From: Herminiimonas sp. KBW02
Lineage (GTDB): Bacteria > Pseudomonadota > Gammaproteobacteria > Burkholderiales > Burkholderiaceae_D
Assembly (NCBI RefSeq): GCF_003852535.1
Contig: NZ_QAJP01000001.1
Coordinates: forward strand, 32,602-96,601
Direction: 5' to 3'
DNA: 64,000 bases
In this document: positions 1 through 9,301 of the stretch, piece after piece
How the letters are laid out: each line of letters opens with the position of its first letter
Numbering within the stretch: position 1 is the stretch's first letter
Program-made: the position numbers and the translations under genes
Notes under the pieces: generated by a model
Databases searched by the model: none
Seen by the model: only the letters and a program-made list of their open reading frames with translations
What the model was told of the DNA's origin: nothing

Positions 1-2
1 TG

Positions 3-224
3 CTGTGTTCGGATGGTCTGTCCGATATGCTGGCCAGCGAGCAGATGCGCGCGATGCTGGCAGATAACGATACGGATCTTGAATTACTATGTAGTTCGCT
101 GGTGCAGGCGGCGAATGATAATGGCGGACGCGATAATATTTCCGTCATGCTGGCAAAAGTCGAATCGAGCGTGCCGACGCCTAAGGGCTGGTGGGAACGT
201 CTCGCAGCAAATTTCAGGTTCTGA
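3..224 (+). CDS. C-terminal end of a PP2C-type Ser/Thr protein phosphatase (5' truncated by window edge)
   Basis: The reading frame is open from the first bases and stops at 222-224, leaving about 73 residues. Two PPM/PP2C hallmarks are visible: an LCSDGLSDM segment, whose Asp is a metal ligand in this family, and GGRDNISVM near the end, which carries the last conserved Asp-Asn. The family removes phosphate from phospho-Ser/Thr using Mn/Mg. The next gene encodes an FHA protein, which fits a Ser/Thr phosphorylation module whose kinase would lie left of the window. The catalytic N-terminal part is outside the window. Confidence 0.8.
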   Translation: MCSDGLSDMLASEQMRAMLADNDTDLELLCSSLVQAANDNGGRDNISVMLAKVESSVPTPKGWWERLAANFRF

Positions 225-341
225 CTTGGCATAGATATTGATAGTGTGATGCAGCATCAAGTGACATTGCATGGAGCTGAATGCTGAAAAGCCAGCCTGG
301 ACAGGCATAAACAGATAAGTAAGAAGGGAAGTTGGAAAGTA

Positions 342-1010
342 ATGCCTACGATTATTTTGGCAAAAGACGGCATCGCCCTGCAGGAATTTCCATTGTCGAA
401 AGAGCGTACCAGTATAGGACGGCGTGCCTATAACGACATCGTCATCGATGCGGCCGGAATCAGCGGCGAGCATGCGGTGATCATTTCGCACCCGGTTGGT
501 TGTTACTTTGAAGATTTGGGCAGTACCAACGGCAGTCAGCTCAAGGGGCAGGGAGTCACGAAACACTTTTTGGAAGACGGCGATGTGATAGCCCTCGCTA
601 CGTATACCATCCAGTATTGTGCGCATGCCAGCATCGAAGATTCCATAACAGTATTTACAGATAATGTGAGCCGCCTGGAAGATCTGGGCGATATTCAGCA
701 AATTACCGAACCATCGTATCGGGATTCAATTGAAGCAATCATGAGTACAACAGCTGTAGTCAAAATTCTTAACGGAGCCAGCGCTGGCAAAGAAGTAGTC
801 TTAAATAAGGTCCTGACGACCATAGGTCGCCCGGGGCGGCACGTCGCCGTGTTTGCGATAAGCCCGCAAGGCTACAGCCTGACGCATGTCGAAGGGGACG
901 AGTATCCGGTTGTCAACGGTACATCGATAGGCACATTGAGCCAGCCGCTGAACAATGGCGACCAGATACACTTTTCTGGTACTGACATAGTGTTTATGCA
1001 CGAAGCGTGA
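342..1010 (+). CDS. Tandem FHA-domain protein
   Basis: This 222-residue protein has no signal peptide. The first FHA domain, about residues 20-95, keeps the phosphothreonine-binding signature: GR at 26-27, Ser41, His44 and Asn63-Gly64. A second FHA-like domain, about 142-222, keeps the IGR and NG positions but lacks a clear Ser/His pair, so it may be structural or may bind something else. FHA domains recognise phosphothreonine on partner proteins. The upstream PP2C phosphatase gene ends 117 bp before it, suggesting a kinase/phosphatase/reader set. The target is not evident. A purine-rich stretch precedes the ATG. Confidence 0.8.
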   Translation: MPTIILAKDGIALQEFPLSKERTSIGRRAYNDIVIDAAGISGEHAVIISHPVGCYFEDLGSTNGSQLKGQGVTKHFLEDGDVIALATYTIQYCAHASIEDSITVFTDNVSRLEDLGDIQQITEPSYRDSIEAIMSTTAVVKILNGASAGKEVVLNKVLTTIGRPGRHVAVFAISPQGYSLTHVEGDEYPVVNGTSIGTLSQPLNNGDQIHFSGTDIVFMHEA

Positions 1011-1147
1011 CGTAATTCTGCGTCGCTGCACTGCCGCAAGACAAAATTTATAGCTCGATGTGACAAATTTTGGCGCAGGCCTAACCAAAATTGTTACTTT
1101 TCGTTAAATAGTTATGACAATTGCACAAGATTAGACTGAATTTGGGG

Positions 1148-1163
1148 TGGCACAGCGATTGCT
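1148..1163 (+). promoter_or_regulatory. Sigma-54 (-24/-12) promoter of pilA
   Basis: TGGCACAGCGATTGCT fits the consensus TGGCACRNNNNTTGCW at every defined position, with the GG and GC dinucleotides separated by exactly 10 bases. It lies 53 bp upstream of the pilin ATG, giving a leader of roughly 40 nt. In Pseudomonas and relatives pilA is transcribed by RpoN with the activator PilR, so the same control is inferred here. Confidence 0.85.
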
Positions 1164-1216
1164 GTATGACTGTCAGGGTGGAAAAGCTACCTGTATTCCC
1201 AAACCAGGAGAGATAA

Positions 1217-1717
1217 ATGAAATCGATGAAAATGATGAAGAAAGCACAAAGCGGTTTTACGCTGATCGAATTGATGATCGTTGTAGCGATTATCGGTATT
1301 TTGGCTGCGGTGGCGATTCCACAGTATCAAAACTATGTAACACGCGCTAAGTTGGCGAAAGTTAATTCGGTGATTGACCCGATCAAACTCGCAGTTGCAG
1401 ATTTTATGCAAGACAATGGCGGTACATTGCCAGGCACTGCTAGCGCCTGGGCCAGCTTGGGTTTTGATGCTACAACTGGACCATCGACCAGCACAGAGGT
1501 ACAAACGCTGGGTATAACGACTGGTGCTACTGGCGCAATTACTGCATTGTTGCGCAATATCGGTTCCCCGTTTGATACAAGAACTATTAGCTTCACTCCT
1601 TCCCAATCGCCTACTCAGTCGGTTATAACCTGGACCGTTAGCTGCGATCAGTCCCTGGGTAATGCCACTGCAACTGCAACGATGAACAAAGTATTTGGAT
1701 CAAGCTCCGGTTGCTAA
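1217..1717 (+). CDS. pilA: Type IV major pilin (type IVa prepilin)
   Basis: This 166-residue prepilin has a 13-residue basic leader ending in Gly, then the N-methylated Phe and the hydrophobic class IVa helix ([20 protein letters not shown]), with Glu at mature position 5. PilD would cut after the Gly. Two Cys close to the C-terminus (in VSCDQ and in the final SSSGC) can form the usual C-terminal disulfide loop. A good ribosome site, AGGAG, sits 6 nt before the ATG. A sigma-54 promoter lies upstream and a terminator directly downstream, so the gene is probably monocistronic. It supports twitching motility, adhesion and DNA uptake. Confidence 0.95.
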   Translation: MKSMKMMKKAQSGFTLIELMIVVAIIGILAAVAIPQYQNYVTRAKLAKVNSVIDPIKLAVADFMQDNGGTLPGTASAWASLGFDATTGPSTSTEVQTLGITTGATGAITALLRNIGSPFDTRTISFTPSQSPTQSVITWTVSCDQSLGNATATATMNKVFGSSSGC

Positions 1718-1732
1718 TACTCTGTCCTTAAA

Positions 1733-1759
1733 AGGGAACCCTAATCGGGTTCCTTTTTT
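1733..1759 (+). terminator. Rho-independent terminator after pilA
   Basis: A 7-bp stem (GGAACCC/GGGTTCC) with a 5-nt loop is followed directly by a run of T. It separates the pilin from the next gene. Confidence 0.85.
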
Positions 1760-1791
1760 ATTTGTACTTAAGAAAGACGTATAGCGAAAGT

Positions 1792-3495
1792 ATGGTCCTA
1801 AGATTAGATAATTTCGGCCGTTTATCTTTCGTTGTGATTGGTATCTTTTCTCTATTGATACCAATATTTTTATATTTCCCGTTTTTTGAAAGCACGCTGG
1901 TCTTTGATGATCATGGCTTGTTTGCAAATTCAAAAGTTTACGAATTTGCCCAGCAGCCGCTTGATTTCAAGCCAAGAACCTTTCCCTATTTTACAATTGG
2001 CTTCATTCATGTTTTGAGCCAAAGTCTTGCGCTCAATCGCATCTTCAGTCTGATACTTCATATTGCGTGTGCCGGCTTATTGTTTGCCTTGCTGCGCGCG
2101 CTTCTTGTTGCTACAACCCGGGAATGGAAAGAAATCGCTTGTTCCCAGCACAGTCGTTCGATCGTTTTGTTGAGCGCAGTTGTTGCAATCGGTTTTGCTG
2201 TCCACCCTGTTGCCGTGTACGGCGTCGCGTATCTTGCGCAGCGCGCGGGTCTTTTTGCAACCCTTTTCTCTCTCTTATCCCTGTGGTTTTACCGCCGCGC
2301 CTTTGCTGAAAACCGCAGCGTAGATATCATCACAGCAGCCTTGTTTTATTCACTGGCAGTCTTCTCCAAAGAACACGCAATCATGTTGCCCCTGGCAGCT
2401 TTGCCACTTGCAGCTTTATATGAAGGAAGCCGGCGCTTACATTTCAAGCGCATGGCTTTGTATTTAGTACTTTGCTTGCCAGCAGCTTTGACGGTCTTGC
2501 TGGCGAGCAGACATATAGTCGCCAGTAGTTACGAACCCGATGTAGCCGCCATGCTGCCGCAGATGCAAAACATCGCTGTCATGGCGCAAGCGCGTGGCGA
2601 ATGGCTGGTCAGTATTATTTTGCAGGCAGGTTTCTTTTTCGATTATCTGGCGTACTGGATAGTGCCGGATGTGCGCTTTTTGTCCGCTGATATGCGCTTT
2701 GATTTTGTGCATATCTGGTCATCATGGTGGATATTCCCGAAAGCCTTTTTATTCTTTGTTTCGCCGCTGGTCGCGATTTATTTTCTGCGCAAGAAAGGCC
2801 TGGTCGCACTGTTCTGCTGCGGTTATCTGTATTCGTGGTTTTTGTTCATGACTGAGCAGGCAGCGGTGCGTTTCCAAGAGCCTTTTGTTTTATATCGTAG
2901 CTATTTGTGGGCACCTGGTTACGCAATGATGCTGGCCGCTGTGTGCGCGCGTATTCCGCGACGCTGGTTGCTGATGGCGGCCATTCCAGTCTTTGTGGTT
3001 TTCTTTTTACTCGCCCGAGACAGGCTGACCAGTCTTTCGACTGAGGCGAATGTGTGGAAGGATGCCGCAGCCAAAATGGAGTCTCCGACCCTGGTTGGCA
3101 GCGATCGTATTTTTTATAACCGCGGGCTGGCATATATGCGGGAAAAGCGATACGAAGATGCGATAGCTGATTTCTCCCGCACTATTCAACTTAATCCGAA
3201 AGTGGCGCAAGCTTATTACAATCGTGCGTTGGCTTATTACACGCTGGAGAAATATCCTGCAGCCATGAATGATCTCAATCAGGCTTTGGCACTGAATGCC
3301 AAGGATGGCTCTGCGCTTTATATGCGTGGTTTAATTTTTGAGCGTCGTGGGTGTGTTGTACAAGCTAAACAAGCCTTCGCCGCCAGCATGGCGCAGGGGA
3401 ATCAGGTTGCGAAGTTAAAACTGGAAGATATGGAAAAGAAAAGCAGGGCTGGTGAAGATGGCAAGCAACCGGAAGCCAGTGCTTGCCAGGATTAA
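1792..3495 (+). CDS. Polytopic GT-C-like membrane protein with C-terminal TPRs; possible pilin glycosyltransferase
   Basis: The frame opens at a TTG at 1762, but the ATG at 1792 is the more likely start (about 567 residues) because the TTG lies against the pilA terminator. After the first membrane helix comes VFDDHGLF, an acidic pair in the first external loop as in GT-C lipid-phosphosugar transferases (TMTC, ArnT and relatives). Around ten hydrophobic segments follow, then three tetratricopeptide repeats at about residues 440-550. Its position directly behind pilA suggests pilin glycosylation, as TfpO/TfpW genes follow pilin genes in Pseudomonas. It shows no clear similarity to either, so the role is inferred. 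Confidence 0.6.
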   Translation: MVLRLDNFGRLSFVVIGIFSLLIPIFLYFPFFESTLVFDDHGLFANSKVYEFAQQPLDFKPRTFPYFTIGFIHVLSQSLALNRIFSLILHIACAGLLFALLRALLVATTREWKEIACSQHSRSIVLLSAVVAIGFAVHPVAVYGVAYLAQRAGLFATLFSLLSLWFYRRAFAENRSVDIITAALFYSLAVFSKEHAIMLPLAALPLAALYEGSRRLHFKRMALYLVLCLPAALTVLLASRHIVASSYEPDVAAMLPQMQNIAVMAQARGEWLVSIILQAGFFFDYLAYWIVPDVRFLSADMRFDFVHIWSSWWIFPKAFLFFVSPLVAIYFLRKKGLVALFCCGYLYSWFLFMTEQAAVRFQEPFVLYRSYLWAPGYAMMLAAVCARIPRRWLLMAAIPVFVVFFLLARDRLTSLSTEANVWKDAAAKMESPTLVGSDRIFYNRGLAYMREKRYEDAIADFSRTIQLNPKVAQAYYNRALAYYTLEKYPAAMNDLNQALALNAKDGSALYMRGLIFERRGCVVQAKQAFAASMAQGNQVAKLKLEDMEKKSRAGEDGKQPEASACQD

Positions 3496-3503
3496 TTCAA
3501 GAT

Positions 3504-4031
3504 TTAAGGGGCGCTAAGGCTACCATCAGTAGTCGACCAGCTGCCCGACTTCCCACCATGTTTTTCCTCCACCCGGACGTCAGACATCACCATCCCCCGG
3601 TCTACCGCCTTGCACATATCGTAAATCGTCAACAAACCGATTTGCACCGCGGTCAACGCTTCCATTTCCACTCCGGTTTTGCCGAAGGTTTCAACTTGCG
3701 CGGTACAGGTAACGCTGGCGTTCGCTTCGTTCACGGCAAAGTCAACCGTGACGCGGGTCAGTGCTAGAGGGTGGCATAGCGGGATCAGGTCGCTGGTGCG
3801 TTTGGCGCCCATGATGGCGGCGATACGTGCAATGCCCAATACATCGCCTTTCTTGGCGGTACCTGAGGTAATGATGGCCAGGGTTTCCGCTTTCATGCGG
3901 ATGACGCCGCTGGCAATCGCGATACGGTGGGTTTCATTTTTGCTGCCGACATCGACCATATGTGCCTGGCCGGTGGCGTCGAAATGGGTCAGGCCATCGT
4001 TGGCGGCTGCGTTGTCTTTATGTGTAGTCAT
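3504..4031 (-). CDS. moaC: Cyclic pyranopterin monophosphate synthase
   Basis: Together with MoaA, MoaC converts GTP to cyclic pyranopterin monophosphate, the first step of molybdenum cofactor synthesis. Visible family motifs are HMVDVGSK near the N-terminus, the LIPLCHPL segment and the [11 protein letters not shown] segment, followed by MCKAVDRGM containing the catalytic Lys-Ala-Asp region. The ATG at 4031 gives 175 residues, closer to the usual 160 than the longer frame starting at 4076. The gene converges on the preceding membrane protein (8 bp apart) and diverges from bepA with about 45 bp between starts. No other moa gene is in the window. Confidence 0.95.
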   Translation of the reverse strand: MTTHKDNAAANDGLTHFDATGQAHMVDVGSKNETHRIAIASGVIRMKAETLAIITSGTAKKGDVLGIARIAAIMGAKRTSDLIPLCHPLALTRVTVDFAVNEANASVTCTAQVETFGKTGVEMEALTAVQIGLLTIYDMCKAVDRGMVMSDVRVEEKHGGKSGSWSTTDGSLSAP

Positions 4032-4075
4032 GATGGCAAGGGGGCGGGTGGAGCGCCAGAGGTGGAACGTTTGCA

Positions 4076-5650
4076 ATGAGCAGGTATCATAGCATCGTGA
4101 AACTGAAATTCATTATTCCTTCTGCTATTTCCTCACCACGACCATGGTTGCGTACGCTGGCTATGGTCGGCTTGTTGGCATGCGCCAGCGCGCCGGGATT
4201 GGTCGCGCCTGTGCACGCGCAATTGCTGCCCAGCCTGGGGGATACCGAGCGTGAGGCTTTGTCGCCGTTGATGGAGCGCAAGCTGGGTGAGCAGATCATG
4301 CGTGAGATCAAGCGTAATCGTGATTACCTGAGCGATGCGCCATTGCAAGAATACTTGAATAATCTCGGTGCCAGCTTGTTGACCGTACGCCCGGAAGCAC
4401 GCGGCGAAGCGCAATACGATTTCTTTTTCTTTGCAGTGCGCGATCCCATGCTGAATGCGTTTGCCTTGCCGGGTGGATTCATAGGCGTGCATTCCGCGCT
4501 GGTGCTGGCGGCGCAGAATGAGTCCGAGCTGGCTTCGGTGATGGCGCATGAAATCGGCCACGTTGCGCAGCGGCATATTGCCCGCATGCTGGGCAAGCAA
4601 AAGCAGGATATGTTGATTCCTCTGGCGGCCATGCTGTTGGGTGCGCTGGCCATCAGTTCCAGCCCGGATGCAGGGATGGCCATGATTATGGGCGGGCAGG
4701 GCCTGGCGATACAACGGCAACTCAATTTCAGCCGCGATGCCGAACGTGAAGCAGACCGGGTCGGCCTCGACATCATGCGTGAAGCAGGTTTTGAAACCAC
4801 GGGCATGATCAACTTCTTTGGCCGTTTGCAAACGGCCAGCCGCAACTATAGCGACAACGCGCCGCCTTACCTGCGTTCACACCCGATGACGACCGAACGT
4901 ATCGCCGATATTCAGGCGCGTACCCGTGATCTGCGTTATCGGCAACATGTGGATAGCCTGGATTTTCCGTTGATACAGGCACGTGTGAAGGTGTTGCAAG
5001 ATCCCAGTCATCAGGGTTTGCTCGATGCAGCTTCCACTTTTGAGCGTCAGTTACAACTGAAAACACGCACTGCAATAGTCGCCGGTAAATATGGTTTGGC
5101 AGTGATTGCCCTGCGGCAGGGTAATCCGGCTAAAGCGCAAAGCTTGTTGAACGATGCACGCGCAGCCTTGAATAACGGATCGCCGAGTTCCAAGAGCGCA
5201 GTGTTGTCCAGCCTCGCTATCGAGATCAAGCTGGCGGCACATCAGCCACGTGAAGCAGTGCAGGAAGCGGAAGCGGCACGTACGCAATTCCCAATTTCGC
5301 GCGGCATTGCATTGCAGTATGCCGATGCGTTGTTTGCCGCCGGGCGTTATGACGATGCGGTAACTTATTTGCGTGACCAGACGCAGTTGTATCGCCAGGA
5401 GCCGCAGCTGTATGAACGTCTGGCCAAGGTCTATGCGGCATTGAAGATGCAGGCGCAGCAACATCTGGCGTTGGCGGAGTCCTATGCATTGAACGGCAGC
5501 TTGTCGGCGGCACTGGATCAGTTGTCTATCGCACGCAAGGCGCCGGATGCTTCTTTCTACGATCAGTCGATTATCGATGCGCGTGAGCGTGAGATTAAGG
5601 CGCAGCGCCTGGAAGAAATACGCCAGGAAAAAGAAGGCTATACCGGATAG
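4076..5650 (+). CDS. bepA: Periplasmic M48 metalloprotease/chaperone with TPR domain (BepA/YfgC-like)
   Basis: In E. coli this family assists LPS-transport (LptD) and BAM-dependent outer-membrane assembly and degrades stalled products. An Arg-rich N-terminus and a hydrophobic stretch ending at VHA-QLL look like a signal peptide. The zinc motif HEIGH is at about residues 158-162, with the third ligand in EREAD near 223. A C-terminal half of helical repeats (about 300-520) matches the TPR domain. A GTG at 4097 is an alternative start; neither site has a strong ribosome site. At 524 residues it is slightly longer than E. coli BepA (487). Confidence 0.85.
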   Translation: MSRYHSIVKLKFIIPSAISSPRPWLRTLAMVGLLACASAPGLVAPVHAQLLPSLGDTEREALSPLMERKLGEQIMREIKRNRDYLSDAPLQEYLNNLGASLLTVRPEARGEAQYDFFFFAVRDPMLNAFALPGGFIGVHSALVLAAQNESELASVMAHEIGHVAQRHIARMLGKQKQDMLIPLAAMLLGALAISSSPDAGMAMIMGGQGLAIQRQLNFSRDAEREADRVGLDIMREAGFETTGMINFFGRLQTASRNYSDNAPPYLRSHPMTTERIADIQARTRDLRYRQHVDSLDFPLIQARVKVLQDPSHQGLLDAASTFERQLQLKTRTAIVAGKYGLAVIALRQGNPAKAQSLLNDARAALNNGSPSSKSAVLSSLAIEIKLAAHQPREAVQEAEAARTQFPISRGIALQYADALFAAGRYDDAVTYLRDQTQLYRQEPQLYERLAKVYAALKMQAQQHLALAESYALNGSLSAALDQLSIARKAPDASFYDQSIIDAREREIKAQRLEEIRQEKEGYTG

Positions 5651-5675
5651 TTACCCTGCCTCTGCCCGGCAATGC

Positions 5676-6275
5676 TCAGTCTGCAGCGCGCGGCTGACGT
5701 ATGAAACGGAAGCGGATACTCAGCTCGTCATCCTTGATGTAATGCAGGCTTATATTGCCCGATTTGGTTTGCAAACTTAAAGCGCCGGTCTTTCCTTCGT
5801 GTGCCAGCCAGCCCAGCAATTCTTCATCTTTAATAGGGCGATTTTCCAGTTGGATGTGCGGCAGACATAGCGCCATATCCCTGTCGTCCAGCGCGGCGAA
5901 TTTGTCGTCGCCAAGCAGAAACAATCTCCCCATCGTACTCAGATAGGCTGCACTGATGTGCTCCAGTGGCAGGCCCGTGTGCAGGATGAAACCTTGAGCA
6001 GGATTGGTGTGCGCGATATAAGGCGCGATTTCGAGGTCGACATACACGCGCTGCGGACCGTTCTGGAAATAGTAACGACCTTGCGCGTCACAAGTGTAGT
6101 TGCGTTGTATGAAGCCGATTAAAGCGGGATGGACGATTTTGTCGCCGGGCAGGTGCTGCGCTTGCGCAGCTTCATTCCGCATGCGCCAGTTGCCGCGCGC
6201 ATCCAGTGCCAGCCAGCCATAGCAATGCGGGACATTCGGCCATTTGGCCAAAGCTTGTGCAACGACAGTATCCAT
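5676..6275 (-). CDS. Conserved protein of unknown function
   Basis: This 199-residue soluble protein has no signal peptide or membrane helix, and I do not recognise a catalytic motif. The N-terminus reads like a domain-level description of a ligand-binding fold (WLALDARGNWRM, YYFQNGPQRVYVDLE), rich in aromatic residues and beta-strand patterns. It lies 10 bp downstream of the YheT hydrolase gene on the same strand, so the two are probably co-transcribed. Codon use resembles the neighbours, so it looks like an ordinary chromosomal gene. No function is proposed. Confidence 0.7.
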   Translation of the reverse strand: MDTVVAQALAKWPNVPHCYGWLALDARGNWRMRNEAAQAQHLPGDKIVHPALIGFIQRNYTCDAQGRYYFQNGPQRVYVDLEIAPYIAHTNPAQGFILHTGLPLEHISAAYLSTMGRLFLLGDDKFAALDDRDMALCLPHIQLENRPIKDEELLGWLAHEGKTGALSLQTKSGNISLHYIKDDELSIRFRFIRQPRAAD

Positions 6276-6284
6276 TCCACCTCC

Positions 6285-7241
6285 TCAGGCAGCGCTACCT
6301 TCCAGAAATCTGACCATACGCTGCGGCAGCCAGTTCAATTTACCCGGTATCGAGCCGACGGCAAAGCCGACATGGCCGCCATGTGCAGGATATTCCAGTG
6401 TGACTTTATCCGATGCTTTGGATGGTAAATATTTTGCGGGCAGGAAGGGATCGTTGCGCGCATTCAGTACCAGCGTAGGTACTGTAATGTCTTTCAATAC
6501 GTGCTTGGCGCTGGCGCGGTGCCAGTAGTCTTCGGTGCTAAGGTAGCCGTGCAGCGGTGCTGTCACGATATTATCGAAGGCGTACAGATCGCGCGATTGC
6601 AGCATGGCGTCACGATTAAAGAGGCCGGGAAATTGCGCCAGTTTGGCGACGCATTTCGGCTTCAGTGTTTCAAGGAAGACGCGCGTGTAAATCATATTGA
6701 AACCGCGCGAGAGTGCACCGCCGCCGCCAGCCAGGTCGAGCGGTGCAGACACGGCGCAAGCGGCATCGACGATTTCAGCCTGATGCTGAGATTCGCCCAG
6801 CCAGCGCAGCAATGCATTCGCACCCAGCGAAACACCGGTCGCATAGAACTTGCCGGCGCCGCGTGTGCGGGCATAAGGCACCAGGCGCCGCAGTATCCAG
6901 TTGATTTCAGGTGCATCGCCGGAATGATAGAAGCGCGGTGCACGATTCAGTTCACCCGAACAACCACGGAAGTGCACCACCGCTCCGGACCAGCCGAGGC
7001 TGCTGATGTGCGCCATCAACGCACGTGCGTAGTGGCTGTTGGATGAACCTTCCAGGCCGTGGAACAAGACGATGAAAGGCAGGTCTTTACGACCGTCTAC
7101 AAAATCCAGATCGATGAAATCGCCGTCCGGCGTATCCCAGCGTTCACGCCGGTAGCTGACTTCAGGTTTGCTGATGCATTTGGCCGGATAGATGGTTTGC
7201 AGATGGCCGCCGGGCAGCCAGCATGGAGCGGGGTAGTTCAT
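6285..7241 (-). CDS. YheT-family alpha/beta hydrolase
   Basis: The protein has 318 residues. The nucleophile elbow GVSLGAN places the catalytic Ser at about residue 138. The oxyanion-loop motif LFHGLEGSSNSHY near residue 60 and the C-terminal HGGHVGF supplying the catalytic His are typical of the YheT/ABHD1-3 hydrolase family. Family members are esterases or lipases of poorly defined substrate; the bacterial role is unknown. It starts with PAPCWLPGGHLQT, the conserved N-terminal signature of this family. It is followed 10 bp later by the unknown gene at 5676-6275. Confidence 0.9.
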   Translation of the reverse strand: MNYPAPCWLPGGHLQTIYPAKCISKPEVSYRRERWDTPDGDFIDLDFVDGRKDLPFIVLFHGLEGSSNSHYARALMAHISSLGWSGAVVHFRGCSGELNRAPRFYHSGDAPEINWILRRLVPYARTRGAGKFYATGVSLGANALLRWLGESQHQAEIVDAACAVSAPLDLAGGGGALSRGFNMIYTRVFLETLKPKCVAKLAQFPGLFNRDAMLQSRDLYAFDNIVTAPLHGYLSTEDYWHRASAKHVLKDITVPTLVLNARNDPFLPAKYLPSKASDKVTLEYPAHGGHVGFAVGSIPGKLNWLPQRMVRFLEGSAA

Positions 7242-7323
7242 TGCTAGCTTAGTCCTGGAAATTCTGATGCGTCATGCGCGGCGGGTAGATGGATTCGTTG
7301 CAGCCCGGGAACAAGCGCTGCGA

Positions 7324-7752
7324 TTAGTGCAACACGTTGCTGCTGTGCGCCAGTTCAACGCGTGGTTTGCCTGGTGCGATCGAAGCGTGGTGCAACACGA
7401 TGCGCCAACCGAGTGGCGTTTTGATATATACGTTGGTGGCGATGATATGGATGTCGCGATCGTCTGTCGTGTTGACGGCTTCGATCAGATTGTGCACGGC
7501 ATTCATCGTGTTCTGTGATGTGTGCAACTGGGTCGGACGGATATGTACGCCGCCGCGTGTGAAGATTTCCTCCCATGAGGCACGGATGGCGGCGTAACCG
7601 ATCAAGCGCGTGCCGTCAGGGTGGATGCAGACGATTTCTTCGTCATCTGCCCACAAAGCCATGAGTGCATCCAGATCGGCACGGCCGATAGCATCGTAAA
7701 GAGCGACTTCGATGTCGTCTGCGGTACCGAACTGTTTGCGGGCTTTGGGCAT
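7324..7752 (-). CDS. NTF2-like / SnoaL-fold protein (DUF4440 type)
   Basis: This 142-residue single-domain protein starts with a helix rich in acidic residues, followed by the typical DLDALMALWADDEEIVCIHP segment and a strand region ending WRIVLHHAS. The pattern matches the SnoaL/DUF4440 cone-shaped fold, which binds small hydrophobic ligands or acts as a ketosteroid-isomerase-like enzyme; no specific activity can be assigned. It lies 7 bp downstream of a small zinc-finger gene and likely shares its transcript with that gene and perhaps with ilvE. Confidence 0.75.
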   Translation of the reverse strand: MPKARKQFGTADDIEVALYDAIGRADLDALMALWADDEEIVCIHPDGTRLIGYAAIRASWEEIFTRGGVHIRPTQLHTSQNTMNAVHNLIEAVNTTDDRDIHIIATNVYIKTPLGWRIVLHHASIAPGKPRVELAHSSNVLH

Positions 7753-7759
7753 GATGGTC

Positions 7760-7960
7760 TTAGTGGTGGTGTACGACTGCGCCTGGTTTCAGGCGATATA
7801 CGGTGCCGCAGTACGGGCATTTTGCTTCACCGCCGTGGGACAACTCCAGGAACACGCGTGGATGCGAGCTCCAGGCCGGCATCGCCGGGTTAGGGCAGTA
7901 GGCTGGCAAATCCTTGCCGTCCAGTTCGATTGCTGAGGTGCCCTTGTTTGCTTCTGTCAT
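7760..7960 (-). CDS. Small zinc-finger protein (zf-CHCC family)
   Basis: The protein has 66 residues. A Cys (AYCPNP), a His in SSHPRV and a CPYCGTVY pair give the C-H-C-C zinc pattern of the zf-CHCC family, also found in the complex I accessory subunit NDUFS6. The gene is commonly found next to ilvE in betaproteobacteria and its function is unknown. The ribosome site is GGAGAATG just upstream. It ends 7 bp before the NTF2-like gene begins. Confidence 0.85.
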   Translation of the reverse strand: MTEANKGTSAIELDGKDLPAYCPNPAMPAWSSHPRVFLELSHGGEAKCPYCGTVYRLKPGAVVHHH

Positions 7961-8006
7961 TTCATTCTCCGGATTACTAGGTTGTAGTCTTGATGCTTGT
8001 TTATAT

Positions 8007-8927
8007 TTAAACGATGGTCAGCCAATGGCTGTATTGCGGCGCTTTACCAGCGACCACATCAAAGAACAGCGATTGCAGCCTGGTCGTGACCGGGCCGCGT
8101 TTGCCGTCACCGATCTGGCGGTTGTCGAGTTCGCGTATCGGTGTGACCTCTGCGGCAGTGCCGGTGAAGAAGGCTTCATCGCAGCAATACATTTCGTCAC
8201 GGGTGATGCGTTTTTCGATGACTTCGATACCGAGGTCACGTGCCATGGTCAGGACTGCGTCGCGGGTGATACCGTCGAGGCAGGATGCCAGGTCTGGTGT
8301 ATAGAGTTTGCCGTTTTTGACGATGAAGACGTTTTCGCCGGAGCCTTCGGATACATAACCGTCGGTGTCCAGCAGCAGTGCTTCGTCGTAGCCGTCGGTC
8401 AGTGCTTCCTGGTTTGCCAGGATGGAGTTGATGTAGTAACCGCAAGCCTTGGCGCGTACCAGCGAGACATTGACATGGTGGCGGGTGAACGAAGAGGTTT
8501 TGACGCGTATGCCTTTGTTCAGGCCGTCTTCGCCCAGATAAGCGCCCCACGGCCAGGCCGCGATCGCGATATGTATGGTGTTGCCTTTGGCAGAGATGCC
8601 GAGTTTTTCGTCGCCGATCCAGACCAATGGGCGCAGATAGCAGGTTTCCAGCTTGTTTTCGCGGACCACTTGCAATTGCGCTTCCATCACTGTTTCCACA
8701 TCAAATGGAATTTTCAGCTGAAAAATCTTGGCGGAGTTAAACAGACGTTCGGTATGTTCGCGCAGGCGGAAAATCGCCGTGCCTTTGTCTGTTTTGTAAG
8801 CGCGCACGCCTTCAAACACACCCATGCCGTAGTGCAGTGTATGGGTCAATAAATGAACGGTTGCATCGCGCCAGTCGATTAATTTGCCGTCTTTCCAAAT
8901 TTTGCCGTCGCGATCAGACATCGACAT
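8007..8927 (-). CDS. ilvE: Branched-chain amino acid aminotransferase
   Basis: This is a fold-type IV PLP aminotransferase of 306 residues, the usual length. The PLP lysine is Lys160 in VRAKACGYY, and the downstream EGSGENVFIV and GITRDAV segments bind the cofactor phosphate. The enzyme performs the last transamination step in synthesis of Val, Leu and Ile and the first step of their breakdown, in the cytoplasm. The first of two ATGs is chosen because GGAG lies 8 nt upstream. It heads a leftward cluster with the zinc-finger and NTF2-like genes. Confidence 0.95.
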   Translation of the reverse strand: MSMSDRDGKIWKDGKLIDWRDATVHLLTHTLHYGMGVFEGVRAYKTDKGTAIFRLREHTERLFNSAKIFQLKIPFDVETVMEAQLQVVRENKLETCYLRPLVWIGDEKLGISAKGNTIHIAIAAWPWGAYLGEDGLNKGIRVKTSSFTRHHVNVSLVRAKACGYYINSILANQEALTDGYDEALLLDTDGYVSEGSGENVFIVKNGKLYTPDLASCLDGITRDAVLTMARDLGIEVIEKRITRDEMYCCDEAFFTGTAAEVTPIRELDNRQIGDGKRGPVTTRLQSLFFDVVAGKAPQYSHWLTIV

Positions 8928-9301
8928 TTCGGGATCTCCAGTAATTGTGCAAGACCTCGATTTTAACGGATTCGGCTATCCAGAAAGAATGATCATGGAC
9001 ATTCTTGCGCGAAATATTGTGGTTTTGAGTGCAGGTCGCCGTCGGCAGAACAAGGCGGATACGGCGAAAAATATTTTTTGTTGTAAAAATTGAATCAATT
9101 CGAAGCAGGTGCTTCTAACCGTGGGATTTGCTGCATCGCGGTAATTTCCTTAATATGCGACCTCTGTTTTCCGTCCGGATCACCCTTTTTGCCCTTTTTC
9201 AAGCTGAAACTAGGCATAAAACCAAGGTTTTTGCGGCATCTGGTGCGGTAAAATAGCGGTCTTTCTGATTTTCCATCTTTAACCCTCCAATTTACGAGCA
9301 C
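8928..9301. other. Intergenic region between divergent ilvE and pgk
   Basis: This is 374 bp with no convincing gene. It is rich in A/T around 9070-9090. A TAAAAT hexamer at about 9247-9252 could be the -10 box for pgk, but no matching -35 box is evident. Short frames on both strands lack ribosome sites. Confidence 0.5.
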
